A DNA stretch of 50,530 nucleotides, from NCBI GenBank assembly GCA_902785705.1, contig CACZZN010000015.1, forward strand, positions 1 through 50,530, in the 5' to 3' direction. Numbering within the stretch: position 1 is the first letter of the stretch; the number at the start of each line of letters is the position of its first letter. Origin of the DNA: an uncultured Veillonellaceae bacterium. Its GTDB lineage: Bacteria > Bacillota > Negativicutes > Selenomonadales > Selenomonadaceae. Both the position numbers and the translations under genes were made by a program. Shown here piece by piece: positions 31,106 through 40,243 of this stretch. The notes below the pieces were generated by a model. That model was not told the DNA's origin. It did not search any database and was given only the letters and a program-made list of their open reading frames with translations.

Positions 31106-32917
31106 ATGACGGAGCTTGTGGAGGAAAAATTGAAGCTGCTGCCGGATTCCCCGGGGGTGTATCTCATGAAGGATGCCCGTGGGAAAATCATCTATGTGGG
31201 CAAGGCAGTCGTGCTGAAGAATCGCGTGCGGCAGTATTTCCAGCGCAATAAGGGACATACGCCGAAGGTGCGCGCCATGGTGGAGAAAATCGCGGATTTC
31301 GAGACCATCATGACAGGCTCTGAGGTGGAAGCGCTCATCCTCGAGTGCAACCTCATCAAGAAGCATCGTCCCCGCTATAATATCAGCCTCAAGGACGACA
31401 AGAGCTATCCCTATGTGAAGGTCACGCTGCAGGAAGAGTTCCCGCGGGTGTTCGTGACGAGGCGCATTTTGAAGGATGGCGCACGCTATTTCGGCCCGTA
31501 TACGAATGTGACGGCTGTGCATGAAAGCCTGAAGCTCCTGCGCAGATTGTTTCCCCTCCGAAGCTGTCGGCAGATGGGCGAGCGCCCCTGTCTGGAGTAT
31601 CATATCAAGCGCTGCATTGCGCCCTGTACCGGAAATGTGGACAGGGAAGAATATGATGCGATGATCCGTGCCGTGCTGCTCTTTCTGGAGGGGCGCACAG
31701 AAGATGTGGAGCGGGAGCTTTCCGCAAGGATGCAGGCCGCGGCGGAATCCTATCATTTCGAGCTTGCGGCAAGGCTGCGCGATCAGCTTGCGGCAGTGCG
31801 CCGCGTCGCGGAAAAGCAGAATATCGTGACGGGGGCAGGGGATCAGGATGCGATTGGCATGGCGCGTTCGGATATCGGCGTTTGCGTGCAGATTTTCTTT
31901 GTTCGTGCCGGCAAGATGATCGGAAGGGAACATTTTCTGCTGCAGGGCAGCGAGGAAGAATCCGACGAAGCGCTGTTGACGGCGTTCCTGCAGCAGTATT
32001 ATCATCAGGCGGCCTTTGTGCCGCGCGAAGTGCTGCTCCCGATGGAACTGGAAGAAACGGAGCTTCTCTCCGAATGGCTCTCGGAGAAGAAGGGCGGCAA
32101 GGTGCAGATTTTTGTGCCGCAGCGCGGAAGCAAGCGGGACATTGTGAACATGGCGGAAGGAAACGCGGAGAAGTATCTGCGGGATGAGGCAGAGCGCGTC
32201 AAACAAGCAAATGCACAGACGCTCGGGGCCGTGGAGGAACTCGGCCATTACCTGGGATTGCGGGAGCTTCCGAATCGCATGGAGTGCTTCGATATTTCGC
32301 ATAACCAAGGCTCGGAGACCGTTGCTTCCATGGTGGTGTTCGAGGGCGGCCTGCCCAAGAAGTCGGATTACCGGCGCTTCAAGATCCGAAGTGCGGAGGG
32401 CAAGCCGGATGACTTCAAATCCATGCGCGAGGTGACGACGAGACGCTATGGAAAGCTCACGGAGGAAGAGCTTCCGGATCTGATCGTCATTGACGGCGGC
32501 AAGGGACAGCTTTCCTCAGCGCTTGAGATCATCCGAGGGGCAGGGCACTTGAAGGTTCCTGTGGTGGGACTGGCGAAGCAGTTCGAGTTGATTTTCGTGG
32601 AAGGCTCTTCGGATCCTGTGGTCCTGCCGCGGCACAGCCAGGCGCTGTATCTGATCCAGCGCATCCGCGACGAGGCGCATCGCTTTGCGATCACCTACCA
32701 TCGAAAGCTCAGGGGCAAGCGGAATCTGGTCTCGGTGCTGGATCATATCGACGGCATCGGGCCGAAGCGCAGGAAAATGCTTTGGAGCCATTTCGGGAAT
32801 CTGAATCGGATCAAGGCGGCTTCTGTGGAGGAACTGGCTGCCGTCGAGGGCATGAATCTTCCTGCGGCAGAAGCTGTTTATCAGTTTTTTGCGGCGCAGC
32901 GTGATTTGTTATACTAG
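31106..32917 (+). CDS. uvrC: Excinuclease ABC subunit C
   Basis: A 603-residue nuclease of nucleotide excision repair. The GIY-YIG domain is GVYLMKDARGKIIYVGKAV. A Cys-rich block (CLEYHIKRCIAPCTG), a UVR motif, the RNase H-like endonuclease core (ECFDISHNQGSETVASMVVF and IDGGKGQL) and two helix-hairpin-helix motifs (DGIGPKRRKMLW) follow. ATG 31106 with GGAGG seven bases upstream is chosen over an in-frame GTG at 31091. The stop codon (TAG, 32915-32917) lies inside a palindromic element. Confidence 0.97.
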   Translation: MTELVEEKLKLLPDSPGVYLMKDARGKIIYVGKAVVLKNRVRQYFQRNKGHTPKVRAMVEKIADFETIMTGSEVEALILECNLIKKHRPRYNISLKDDKSYPYVKVTLQEEFPRVFVTRRILKDGARYFGPYTNVTAVHESLKLLRRLFPLRSCRQMGERPCLEYHIKRCIAPCTGNVDREEYDAMIRAVLLFLEGRTEDVERELSARMQAAAESYHFELAARLRDQLAAVRRVAEKQNIVTGAGDQDAIGMARSDIGVCVQIFFVRAGKMIGREHFLLQGSEEESDEALLTAFLQQYYHQAAFVPREVLLPMELEETELLSEWLSEKKGGKVQIFVPQRGSKRDIVNMAEGNAEKYLRDEAERVKQANAQTLGAVEELGHYLGLRELPNRMECFDISHNQGSETVASMVVFEGGLPKKSDYRRFKIRSAEGKPDDFKSMREVTTRRYGKLTEEELPDLIVIDGGKGQLSSALEIIRGAGHLKVPVVGLAKQFELIFVEGSSDPVVLPRHSQALYLIQRIRDEAHRFAITYHRKLRGKRNLVSVLDHIDGIGPKRRKMLWSHFGNLNRIKAASVEELAAVEGMNLPAAEAVYQFFAAQRDLLY

Positions 32918-33054
32918 TATAACCCATTCCAAATAACTTGCTGTTTGACTTGTCTAAATTTCCATGAACTGTGTCTTCGATCGCTTGACGTAGCTCTGCT
33001 ACGACTGCCTGCGTGAAACAGCAAGTTATTTAAAACGTGTTATACTAGTATAAC
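32908..33054. mobile_element. MITE-like inverted-repeat element overlapping the uvrC stop
   Basis: Two arms of 39 bases, 32908-32946 and 33016-33054, are inverted copies with seven mismatched positions in the middle. Each arm carries GTTATACTAGTATAAC and AAATAACTTGCTGTTT. The 69-base centre has no ORF. The size and arms suggest a miniature inverted-repeat element, or a large terminator. No target-site duplication is clear. Confidence 0.6.
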
Positions 33055-33092
33055 CCATTTCACATAACATGTTGTTTGACTTGTCTAAATTT
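33039..33092. repeat. Second partial left arm of the MITE-like element
   Basis: From GTTATACTAGTATAAC (33039-33054), the right end of the first element, the sequence repeats the left arm again (CCATTTCACATAACATG, then TTGTTTGACTTGTCTAAATTT), as at 32924-32961. Confidence 0.7.
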
Positions 33093-33162
33093 TGCCGAAC
33101 AGGAACAACCCGTTGTAAAAACGGGTTTATAGAGGTTTCCATAGTTTTCGGGAGGAGTAGAA

Positions 33163-34137
33163 TTGGCTAAAATCCGTGATGTGGCGCGGGAGGCCGGAGT
33201 AGCTGTAGGGACGGTATCCATGGTGCTCAATCATGCAGACTACGGTTCGCCGGCGATTCGGAAAAAGGTAGAGGATGCGGTGAAGAAATTGCAGTATGTG
33301 CCGAGTGAGATGGCGCGTAATTTGTCGTTAAAGCGCACAATGACGGTAGGGATTATTGTACCGACTGTAGCACACCCTTTTTTTGCTGAACTTGTGGAAG
33401 CGCTGGAAGAAGCGCTCTATCATTTAGGATACAAGACCATGCTTTGCTGTACCCGCCAAAGGGAAAATGCGGAGCATGTTTTTATCGAGATGCTGCAGCG
33501 TCAAAATATGGACGGCATAATCATGGGGGCGCATTCCTTGGACACGTCCATCTATCAAGGGCTGAAGCAGCCGATTATTGCCTTTGACCGTTATTTAAGC
33601 CCGGAGATTCCCATAGTTCATGCGGATCATGTATTGGGAGGCAGGCTGGCGGCCAGAGCTTTTTTGCAGCATGACTGCCGTCATATTGTGGAGATTTCCG
33701 GTTCCCAGATGGTCGAAACTCCTGCGAGGGAATATCATCAGGCATTCAATGAGGTTATGCATGCTCATGGGATACATACAGACATTGTGTTCTTGCCTTG
33801 GAATAGTTTTGGCTTCGAAGAATCTGTGGCTTTGGCTGAAAAAATCTTTGACGAATTTCAGGAGGTCGATGGCATATTGGGCTCGGATGTATCCGTATCC
33901 AGCTGTCTGCAGGCGGCCGTGCGGCGTGGGATAAAGGTGCCGGAACAGTTGAAGCTGGTGGCTTATGACGGTACTTACATTACGCAGAACGGCATCTGCA
34001 AGCTGACAGCGGTGCGTCAGCCGATAACTGAACTGGCTGAGGTGGCAGCAAAAAAAATGGTCAGCCTGATAAATGGCACACCGGATGAGTTGCCCTGGGT
34101 CGTGCCGCCGACACTTCTGCCGGGGGAGACCTGTTGA
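33163..34137 (+). CDS. LacI-family repressor of the sucrose genes
   Basis: 324 residues. An N-terminal LacI helix-turn-helix (AKIRDVAREAGVAVGTVSMVLN) and a hinge-region helix (MARNLSLKRTMTVGIIVPT) are followed by a periplasmic-binding-like sugar domain. It starts at TTG 33163 with GGAGGAG before it. The paired palindromes in front of the GH32 gene are LacI-type operators, so sucrose, fructose or a phosphate ester is the likely inducer (inferred). It resembles CscR/ScrR in role. Confidence 0.88.
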   Translation: MAKIRDVAREAGVAVGTVSMVLNHADYGSPAIRKKVEDAVKKLQYVPSEMARNLSLKRTMTVGIIVPTVAHPFFAELVEALEEALYHLGYKTMLCCTRQRENAEHVFIEMLQRQNMDGIIMGAHSLDTSIYQGLKQPIIAFDRYLSPEIPIVHADHVLGGRLAARAFLQHDCRHIVEISGSQMVETPAREYHQAFNEVMHAHGIHTDIVFLPWNSFGFEESVALAEKIFDEFQEVDGILGSDVSVSSCLQAAVRRGIKVPEQLKLVAYDGTYITQNGICKLTAVRQPITELAEVAAKKMVSLINGTPDELPWVVPPTLLPGETC

Positions 34138-34189
34138 GGAACGGGGCTCCTTGCCAATGGCGAGGATGCGCTTGGCATAATCTATACTG

Positions 34190-34232
34190 GAGCAAGTAAG
34201 AGCTTTTCCGCAGGAAAAGCTCTTACTTGCTC
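34190..34232. terminator. 20-bp perfect hairpin between repressor and GH32 gene
   Basis: GAGCAAGTAAGAGCTTTTCC (34190-34209) pairs with its exact complement (34213-34232) over a three-base loop. No T run follows, so it may block read-through in both directions or be a REP-like element. Confidence 0.65.
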
Positions 34233-34328
34233 TTCATATACTGCGGAGGCAATGTAACAACAGGAACAGTTTTTCTTTCGCGAGCATACATTGTCGGGAA
34301 AAATCATAAAAAATATGTTGCAAACCCA

Positions 34329-34357
34329 TTGACAATCGACACAAATAAGACTAAAAT
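34329..34357 (+). promoter_or_regulatory. Promoter of the sucrose operon
   Basis: TTGACA (34329-34334) and TAAAAT (34352-34357) with exactly 17 bases between. Confidence 0.85.
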
Positions 34358-34361
34358 AATT

Positions 34362-34387
34362 TTGAACCGGTTCAATGAACCGGTTCA
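34362..34387. promoter_or_regulatory. Two tandem LacI-type operators
   Basis: TTGAACCGGTTCAA (34362-34375) and TGAACCGGTTCA (34376-34387) stand end to end at and just after the expected start of transcription, so the bound repressor would block it. Confidence 0.85.
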
Positions 34388-34434
34388 AAAAGAGGAATCA
34401 AGACAATCTTGACGAAACAAGGGAGCGCATGTCT

Positions 34435-35811
34435 ATGAAAAAGCCAATACCAATTACGAATGAGAGATTCCGGCTGGGATATCATTTGATGACACCGGGG
34501 GGATGGATGAATGATCCGAACGGGTTTTCTTTTTTCAAAGGCTGGTATCATATATTCTATCAGTATTATCCGTATGCAGCGCAGTGGGGGCCGATGCATT
34601 GGGGCCATGCCCGCAGCCGTGATTTAGTGCATTGGGAAACCTTGCCGACAGCACTGGAACCGGATGAAAACGAGAATGGCTGTTTCTCCGGCAGTGCCGT
34701 GGTTTATGATGATAAGCTCTGGCTCATCTACACAGGCCATCATACGCCCAACGCCGTTGACCCGGAGGATTTCTATCAGGATCAGCGGGTGGCCTGGAGT
34801 GAGGACGGCATTAACTTCACCAAGTACGGCGCCAATCCTGTCTTAAGGACACCGGAGGGCAATACAAAACACTTCCGTGACCCGAAAGTCTGGCAGGAAG
34901 GCGATACCTTCTATATGGTATTGGGCAGTCAGGAGGTGGGCGGCCTGGGCCGGGCGTTGATTTATCGTTCACGGGATCTTTTGCACTGGGAACTGGCAAC
35001 CGAATTGAGCAAGGCCGCTGCAAAGGAAACGGAAGGCTATATGTGGGAATGCCCGGATTTCTTCCATCTGGATGGCAAAGACATTCTGCTGATGTCCCCA
35101 CAGGGGTTGGAAGCCGATGGCGATCGCTTCCGCAATCTCAACCAGACGGGCTATCTTATGGGGCAGGTGAAGGATAAGAAACTGCAGCATAACGGCTTTG
35201 TGGAAATTGATAACGGCCATGATTTCTATGCGACGCAGACGATGCTGACCCCGGATGGACGGCGGATGATGATTGCCTGGATGAATGCCTGGGATTCGCC
35301 GATGCCGGAAATCGAAGACGGCTGGGCCGGGGCGCTCACACTGCCACGGGAACTTTCCGTAAAAGATGGACGTCTTATGCAGAAGCCGGCGCGGGAACTT
35401 ACAGGATTGCGGCAGACTGTGCTGCTATCTGGCGAGCTGGAACCGCAGCGTGATTATCAATTAGGACGTACGGCAGAACTGGAACTGACCTTTACGGGAA
35501 GAGCAGAAGGCGTGCTTTTGCTTCTGTCCGATGGGGATAAGAGTTTGCAGCTCAGTTTGGAACCTGGCGGACGCTTCGTGATAAACCGCAATACCGAGGA
35601 TGGTGAGCGGGCGGCGGTATTATCCTCCGCAGAACCGCTGAAACTGCAAATTTTTATCGATAAAAGTTCGGCAGAAATATTTGTTGCTGATGGGGAACTG
35701 ACGTTTACCGAACGCATCTATTGGGAAAATGATGTCAACTGCCGTCTGCTCGCCAAGGCTGCCCATCAGGTTAAGGCATGGCGGTTGGAGAGCGAATGTA
35801 ATCAGTATTGA
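34435..35811 (+). CDS. cscA: Glycoside hydrolase family 32 (sucrose hydrolase, invertase type)
   Basis: 458 residues. WMNDPNG (nucleophile Asp) near residue 23, FRDPKVW (transition-state Asp) and the EC pair of MWECPDFFHLDG (acid/base Glu) define GH32. A C-terminal beta-sandwich ends in KSSAEIFVADGELTFTERIYW. There is no signal peptide, so it acts in the cytoplasm. Because the adjacent transporter is a symporter rather than a PTS, sucrose itself is the likely substrate. Two starts are possible (34429 or 34435); 34435 is better spaced from AAGGGAG. Confidence 0.93.
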   Translation: MKKPIPITNERFRLGYHLMTPGGWMNDPNGFSFFKGWYHIFYQYYPYAAQWGPMHWGHARSRDLVHWETLPTALEPDENENGCFSGSAVVYDDKLWLIYTGHHTPNAVDPEDFYQDQRVAWSEDGINFTKYGANPVLRTPEGNTKHFRDPKVWQEGDTFYMVLGSQEVGGLGRALIYRSRDLLHWELATELSKAAAKETEGYMWECPDFFHLDGKDILLMSPQGLEADGDRFRNLNQTGYLMGQVKDKKLQHNGFVEIDNGHDFYATQTMLTPDGRRMMIAWMNAWDSPMPEIEDGWAGALTLPRELSVKDGRLMQKPARELTGLRQTVLLSGELEPQRDYQLGRTAELELTFTGRAEGVLLLLSDGDKSLQLSLEPGGRFVINRNTEDGERAAVLSSAEPLKLQIFIDKSSAEIFVADGELTFTERIYWENDVNCRLLAKAAHQVKAWRLESECNQY

Positions 35812-35839
35812 TTGAGAAAACCTGAAGGGGACGAGAATC

Positions 35840-37114
35840 ATGCAAAATATTTTTACGAAAGCACTAAGGAATCCATTTTATCGGACGGGCTCGTTGGAAA
35901 TACTCTTGTTCTTTGCCGGTTGGGGGATTTGGTGGTCTTTCTTCCAGATTTGGCTGACGACGAAACAGGGCTTTACAGGTGCGCAGGTTGGCACGATTTA
36001 TACGTTTGGTTCGGCGGTAGCACTGGTGCTGATGTTTGTTTATGGTTCGCTGCAGGATAAACTGGGGCTGAAAAAACATCTGCTCATTGCCATGGTGAGC
36101 TGTCAAGTGCTTTTGGCGCCATTCTTTACCTGGGTATATGTGCCTATGCTGGAAAGCAATTTCTATGTCGGCGCGATGGTTGGCGCAGTGTACCTGGCTG
36201 TAGCTTATTTAGCTGCCTGCCCGGTCTTTGAAGCCGTGACCGAAAGACTCAGCCGCCGCTACAGCTTTGAATATGGACAGGCCCGTGCCTGGGGCTCCTT
36301 TGGTTATGCAATGTCGGCTCTTGCAGCAGGTTTTCTCTTTACGATTAATCCGTATCTGGTATTCTGGACTGGATCTGCGGTGTCGGCTGTTCTGCTGGCT
36401 GTGCTTCTGCTTATGAAGCCGGAAAACAAGGAAGCAAATGTTATCGCGTATGAGAACAGCGAAGAACGCGATAAAGCGGTCAAATCTCCCTCGATTAAGG
36501 AAATTATCCGGGTCTTTGGCATCTTTGATGTTTGGAAAATCATCATCTTTGTTATTCTTAGCTGGACTTTTTACACGGTTTTTGACCAGCAGATGTTCCC
36601 GGAATTTTTCACGCGTTTCTTTGCTACCCCGGAGGAGGGACAGCAGGCTTATGGTATCTTGAACTCTGTGCAGGTATTTTTGGAATTCCTGATGATGGGC
36701 TTGGTGCCGGTGCTCATGAAAAAAATCGGCGTGCGCCATGCGCTGCTGCTGGGCTGCTTCATTATGATCTGCCGTATCGGCGGTTGTGGTCTGGCCTCGA
36801 CTCCGCTGGGCATTGGCCTCATTAAACTCTTGCATGCTCCGGAAACGGCGCTCTTTGTACTGGCTATCTTCCGCTATTTCACCCTGCATTTTGATACCCG
36901 TGTATCGGCTACCTTATATATGGTCGGTTTCCAGATTGCAGCTTCTGTCGGCGGCATTATCTTCTCCGTACCGCTGGGCAGCCTGCGCGACAGCATCGGT
37001 TATCAGAGCACGTTCCTGACGATTGCCGGGATTGTCATGGTGGCAACTTTGTATGCCTTCTTCATTCTGAAAAAGGATGATAAGGATGTGGAGGGGCAGC
37101 CGCTGGAAGCCTAA
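35840..37114 (+). CDS. cscB: Sucrose/oligosaccharide:H+ symporter (MFS, LacY/CscB type)
   Basis: 424 residues with about 12 membrane helices. The opening NPFYRTGSLEILLFFAGWGIWWSFFQIWL and the loop ERLSRRYSFEYGQARAWGSFGYA recall LacY/CscB. It would bring sucrose in with a proton, and the GH32 enzyme would split it. It lies 29 bases after the GH32 gene and ends before a terminator. No fructokinase gene is near. Confidence 0.85.
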   Translation: MQNIFTKALRNPFYRTGSLEILLFFAGWGIWWSFFQIWLTTKQGFTGAQVGTIYTFGSAVALVLMFVYGSLQDKLGLKKHLLIAMVSCQVLLAPFFTWVYVPMLESNFYVGAMVGAVYLAVAYLAACPVFEAVTERLSRRYSFEYGQARAWGSFGYAMSALAAGFLFTINPYLVFWTGSAVSAVLLAVLLLMKPENKEANVIAYENSEERDKAVKSPSIKEIIRVFGIFDVWKIIIFVILSWTFYTVFDQQMFPEFFTRFFATPEEGQQAYGILNSVQVFLEFLMMGLVPVLMKKIGVRHALLLGCFIMICRIGGCGLASTPLGIGLIKLLHAPETALFVLAIFRYFTLHFDTRVSATLYMVGFQIAASVGGIIFSVPLGSLRDSIGYQSTFLTIAGIVMVATLYAFFILKKDDKDVEGQPLEA

Positions 37115-37128
37115 GGCATTGGTGTGAC

Positions 37129-37160
37129 AGGAAGCGCCGCATTAAGGACGCTTCCTTTTT
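37129..37160 (+). terminator. Terminator of the sucrose operon
   Basis: AGGAAGCG (37129-37136) and CGCTTCCT (37149-37156) with a T run at the end. Confidence 0.8.
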
Positions 37161-37662
37161 CAACTGGCGCAGCATGCCGAAGGAAAACATCATGCATGCG
37201 ATCAGCCGTGATTTGGTAAGCTGGCAGAAGCTCCCCGAAGATACATTCCGCGGCAGCAAGCCCTATATCTATGATGATACCTTTCGTGACCCCAATGTAT
37301 TCTACAATGCGGACTATGAGGAATACTGGATGCTGATTACGACCCACAGCCAGAAGCCTTGCGGCGTAATTGCTCTGTATACTTCCCAAGACCTCAAGCA
37401 TTGGGAGGACAAGGGCGTATTATTTGAAAACGATATGGGCAGCATCGGCAAGGCTAAACCGGAGCTTTCCGTGCCGGTTGCCCTTCAGCTGGGAGAAAGC
37501 TATGATTTTACCCTGCTCATTGATGGCACGGTGGCTGTGCTTTACATCAATGACCAGATGGCGCTCAGCACCTGTATGTATGCTCTGCCTGAGCATCAAT
37601 GGGGAATTTTTTCCACCGATAGTGAGATTTCTCTGACGAATCTGCAAAGCAGTAAGTTTTAA
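37159..37662 (+). pseudogene. Decayed second GH32 gene
   Basis: The frame gives MPKENIMHAISRDLVSW, then TFRDPNVFYNADYEEYWMLIT (second catalytic Asp block of GH32). After DLKHWEDKGVLFENDMG it jumps to a C-terminal sandwich (LSVPVALQLGESYDFTLLIDG). The nucleophile block (WMNDPNG) and the EC pair are missing. The likely cause is truncation at the 5' end and an internal deletion of the catalytic middle. In-frame homology (FNWRS) starts upstream of the first ATG, inside the csc terminator. No longer active by these features. Confidence 0.75.
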
Positions 37663-37667
37663 CGGAA

Positions 37668-37712
37668 AACCGCCGGAAGTCACCTGTTTTTGTGGTGACT
37701 TTCGGCGGTTTA
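37668..37712 (+). terminator. Hairpin after the GH32 remnant
   Basis: A long stem (AAACCGCCG/CGGCGGTTT, then AAGTCACC/GGTGACTT with a G-T step) over a nine-base loop. Confidence 0.7.
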
Positions 37713-37811
37713 TGTTTTCCCATATCTGTTATGGGCATCTCTAAAAATTCATGAAAATTCCCGAATCAGATGATACAATAGATACATCAAATAAATAGAA
37801 AAGGAGATTTT

Positions 37812-38690
37812 ATGAAATACATCGATTTGCATGTGCATTCCGACGCGTCCGATGGAACCATGAATCCGTCAGAACTCGCGGAGCACGCAAAGGAACAGGG
37901 GCTTTCGGCGTTTGCGCTGACCGATCATGACTGCATTTACGGGGACGCGGAGACATGGCAGGAGGCAGAGAAACGGGGGTTGGGATTCTTGCCGGGGATG
38001 GAGCTCACGGCTCTTTTTCATGGAAGGAAGATCCACGTTGTCTGCCTGGGCATGGACGCTGAAAATCCGGGATTCCGGCAGATTTATCGAAAGCTGCGAG
38101 CCAATAAAGAGGCAAAGATCGCTGAAATTGTGGAATATGTGAGGAATCAAGGCATCGACATCTCTGTGGAGAAGGTCGAGCCGTACGGATTCGGCCGTCC
38201 GCTGGATCGCTATTCCATCATGCGCTACATGGTTTCCCTGCACATGTACGACAGGGCGCAGCCCATTTGGGACAATTATCTGAATCCGGCAGTGCAGGCG
38301 TTGGGCCTCAATGCAGTTGTTTCCATCGAGGACGCGCTTCCCGTGATCCACGAGGCAGGCGGGGTGAGCTCCCTTGCGCATTATCATAAGCAGATCGGGC
38401 TGAAGGGACTGACGCGGGAGGAGCAGAAACGGGCCATTTTGGAACTGCACGATATGGGGCTGGACGGCATGGAGCGCTGGTATCCGAACTATACAAAAGA
38501 GGATGCGGAATTTGCCGCCTATATGATCGACGAATACCGTCTGCTTGCGACCGCAGGAACGGATTTCCACGGCGGAAACCGGCCGGAGGTGAAGCTCGGG
38601 AAGGGATTGGAGGATCACCTGATGATTTCCTACGAGCTGTTCGAGCGCATCGCAGACCATGTGGAAAAGTGCCTGAAGCCTCGGAAATAA
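37812..38690 (+). CDS. PHP-domain phosphoesterase (RNase AM/TrpH-like)
   Basis: 292 residues. The first metal-binding motif is DLHVHSDASDG (H7, H9), followed by LTDHDCIYG and GMELTALFHGRKIHVV. A later block SLAHYHKQIGL and the end TAGTDFHGGNRP supply further metal ligands. Such enzymes hydrolyse 3',5'-nucleoside bisphosphates and trim RNA 5' ends. Not part of a clear operon; AAAGGAG lies upstream of the start. Confidence 0.88.
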   Translation: MKYIDLHVHSDASDGTMNPSELAEHAKEQGLSAFALTDHDCIYGDAETWQEAEKRGLGFLPGMELTALFHGRKIHVVCLGMDAENPGFRQIYRKLRANKEAKIAEIVEYVRNQGIDISVEKVEPYGFGRPLDRYSIMRYMVSLHMYDRAQPIWDNYLNPAVQALGLNAVVSIEDALPVIHEAGGVSSLAHYHKQIGLKGLTREEQKRAILELHDMGLDGMERWYPNYTKEDAEFAAYMIDEYRLLATAGTDFHGGNRPEVKLGKGLEDHLMISYELFERIADHVEKCLKPRK

Positions 38691-38780
38691 ATTTTGGATA
38701 AGTGTATACTTTTGGCATATTCTATGCTAGAATAGCACTATCGGATAAATATTCTGTAAACTTTTGGGAGGGCTTTTCGT

Positions 38781-38939
38781 ATGAAGACTTGGGTTTGCAC
38801 GGTTTGCGGTTGGGTATATGACGAGGCGGCAGGGGATGCGGATTACGATCTGGCGCCCGGGGTTCCGTTTGCGGATTTGCCGGAGGATTTTGTCTGCCCG
38901 CTTTGCGGCGTTGGCAAGGACAGCTTTGAAGAGCAATAG
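38781..38939 (+). CDS. Rubredoxin
   Basis: A 52-residue iron-sulfur electron carrier, too short for many gene finders. The first Cys pair is in WVCTVCGWVYDEAAGD and the second in DFVCPLCGVGKDSFE, which is the full FeCys4 signature. The ATG follows TTGGGAGGGC. It is common in anaerobes for oxygen and peroxide defence. Its own transcript lies between the PHP gene and mdh. Confidence 0.96.
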   Translation: MKTWVCTVCGWVYDEAAGDADYDLAPGVPFADLPEDFVCPLCGVGKDSFEEQ

Positions 38940-38955
38940 TGTATACAAAATGCTA

Positions 38956-38984
38956 TTGATTTATTCAGACTTTTTTGCTATAAT
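38956..38984 (+). promoter_or_regulatory. Promoter of mdh
   Basis: TTGATT (38956-38961) and TATAAT (38979-38984), 17 bases apart; an 81-base leader follows. Confidence 0.8.
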
Positions 38985-39065
38985 TTAGCAGGTATTCGGA
39001 GTGGTCAACGGTAGTTCAGGCAGGGCGCATTCCGCGTCCGTCTATATCATAAGGAGGCTATATTT

Positions 39066-40016
39066 ATGAAGGTAACAGTTGTTGGTGCAGGCAATGTTGG
39101 TGCAACCGTGGCAAATGTGCTTGCTACGAAGGGGTTCGCAAGCGAGATCGTCCTCATTGATATCAAAGAGGGCGTATCCGAAGGCAAGGCAATGGATATC
39201 ATGCAGACCGCACATATGCTGAACTTCGACACGACGGTCACGGGCGTCACGAACGATTACGCTGCAACAGCAGGTTCCCAGGTGGTCGTGGTTACTTCCG
39301 GTATTCCGCGCAAGCCGGGCATGAGCCGTGAGGATCTCATCGGTACGAATGCCAAGATCGTGAAGAGCGTTGTGGATCAGGCGTTGAAGTATTCGCCGGA
39401 CGCCATCTTCGTCATCATCTCCAACCCGATGGATGCCATGACCTATCTGACTTTGAAGGATTCCAAGCTGCCGCGCAACCGCATCATCGGACAGGGCGGT
39501 ATGCTGGACAGCAGCCGTTTCCGTTATTATCTGGCTGAGGCACTGAAGAAGGCCGGCTATCCTGCAACCCCGACGGATGTGGATGGCATGGTCATCGGCG
39601 GGCACAGCGACAAGACGATGGTTCCACTCGTCAGCCTTGCTACTTATCGCGGCATTCCTGTGACAGAGCTGCTTTCCGAGGATCTGATCAAGGAGGCTGT
39701 CGAGGCAACAAAGGTCGGCGGCGCTACGCTCACGAAGCTCCTCGGCACATCCGCTTGGTATGCTCCGGGCGCTGCGGCTGCGGCTCTGGTGGAGGCGATC
39801 GCTCTCGATGCCAAGAAGCTCATTCCGTGCTGCGTCTATCTTGACGGCGAGTATGGCGAGAAGGATCTCTGCATTGGTGTTCCTGTTGTTCTCGGCAAGG
39901 ACGGCATGGAGAAGATTGTTGAGCTTAAGCTCGCAGGCGACGAGAAGGCGAAGTTCGATGAGAGCGTTGCAGCTGCGCGTGATACGAACTCCAAGCTCGG
40001 TGATGCTTTGAAGTAA
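39066..40016 (+). CDS. mdh: Malate dehydrogenase
   Basis: 316 residues, NAD-linked (GAGNVGATVA and the acidic D32 of VLIDIKEG). The substrate loop reads GIPRKPGMSREDL with the arginine that selects malate over lactate. The catalytic His is in MVIGGHSDKTMVP. It links malate and oxaloacetate in the reductive branch used by propionate- and succinate-forming anaerobes (inferred). AAGGAGG precedes the ATG. It ends before a strong terminator. Confidence 0.95.
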   Translation: MKVTVVGAGNVGATVANVLATKGFASEIVLIDIKEGVSEGKAMDIMQTAHMLNFDTTVTGVTNDYAATAGSQVVVVTSGIPRKPGMSREDLIGTNAKIVKSVVDQALKYSPDAIFVIISNPMDAMTYLTLKDSKLPRNRIIGQGGMLDSSRFRYYLAEALKKAGYPATPTDVDGMVIGGHSDKTMVPLVSLATYRGIPVTELLSEDLIKEAVEATKVGGATLTKLLGTSAWYAPGAAAAALVEAIALDAKKLIPCCVYLDGEYGEKDLCIGVPVVLGKDGMEKIVELKLAGDEKAKFDESVAAARDTNSKLGDALK

Positions 40017-40035
40017 GGTTTTTCCGTAGGTTTTT

Positions 40036-40067
40036 AAGCTCTGCTGGTTGTCAGCAGAGCTTTTTTT
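40036..40067 (+). terminator. Terminator of mdh
   Basis: GCTCTGCTG-GTTGT-CAGCAGAGC followed by T7. Confidence 0.9.
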
Positions 40068-40243
40068 CGCGTGGACAATTTAAAAAAATTCAAAAAAAAT
40101 TCTTGTTTACATCGAAAAAAATATTATCCTTTTCGCGGAAAATACGATATAATAAGTGTAAGGAAGAGGTATGGATGCCTAAATTTTGTTTTAAGGATGA
40201 AAAAACAAGATAGAGGGGGCTGTTTTTAGAGGAGGCGATCACT

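Noticed and set aside
30455..32308. 617-codon antisense frame over uvrC
   Set aside because: Mirror of uvrC codon structure, His/Arg/Leu-rich, no domain.
33107..33127. AACCCGTT/AACGGGTT hairpin before the LacI gene as a terminator
   Set aside because: Short stem with no T run; could be an operator but has no second copy.
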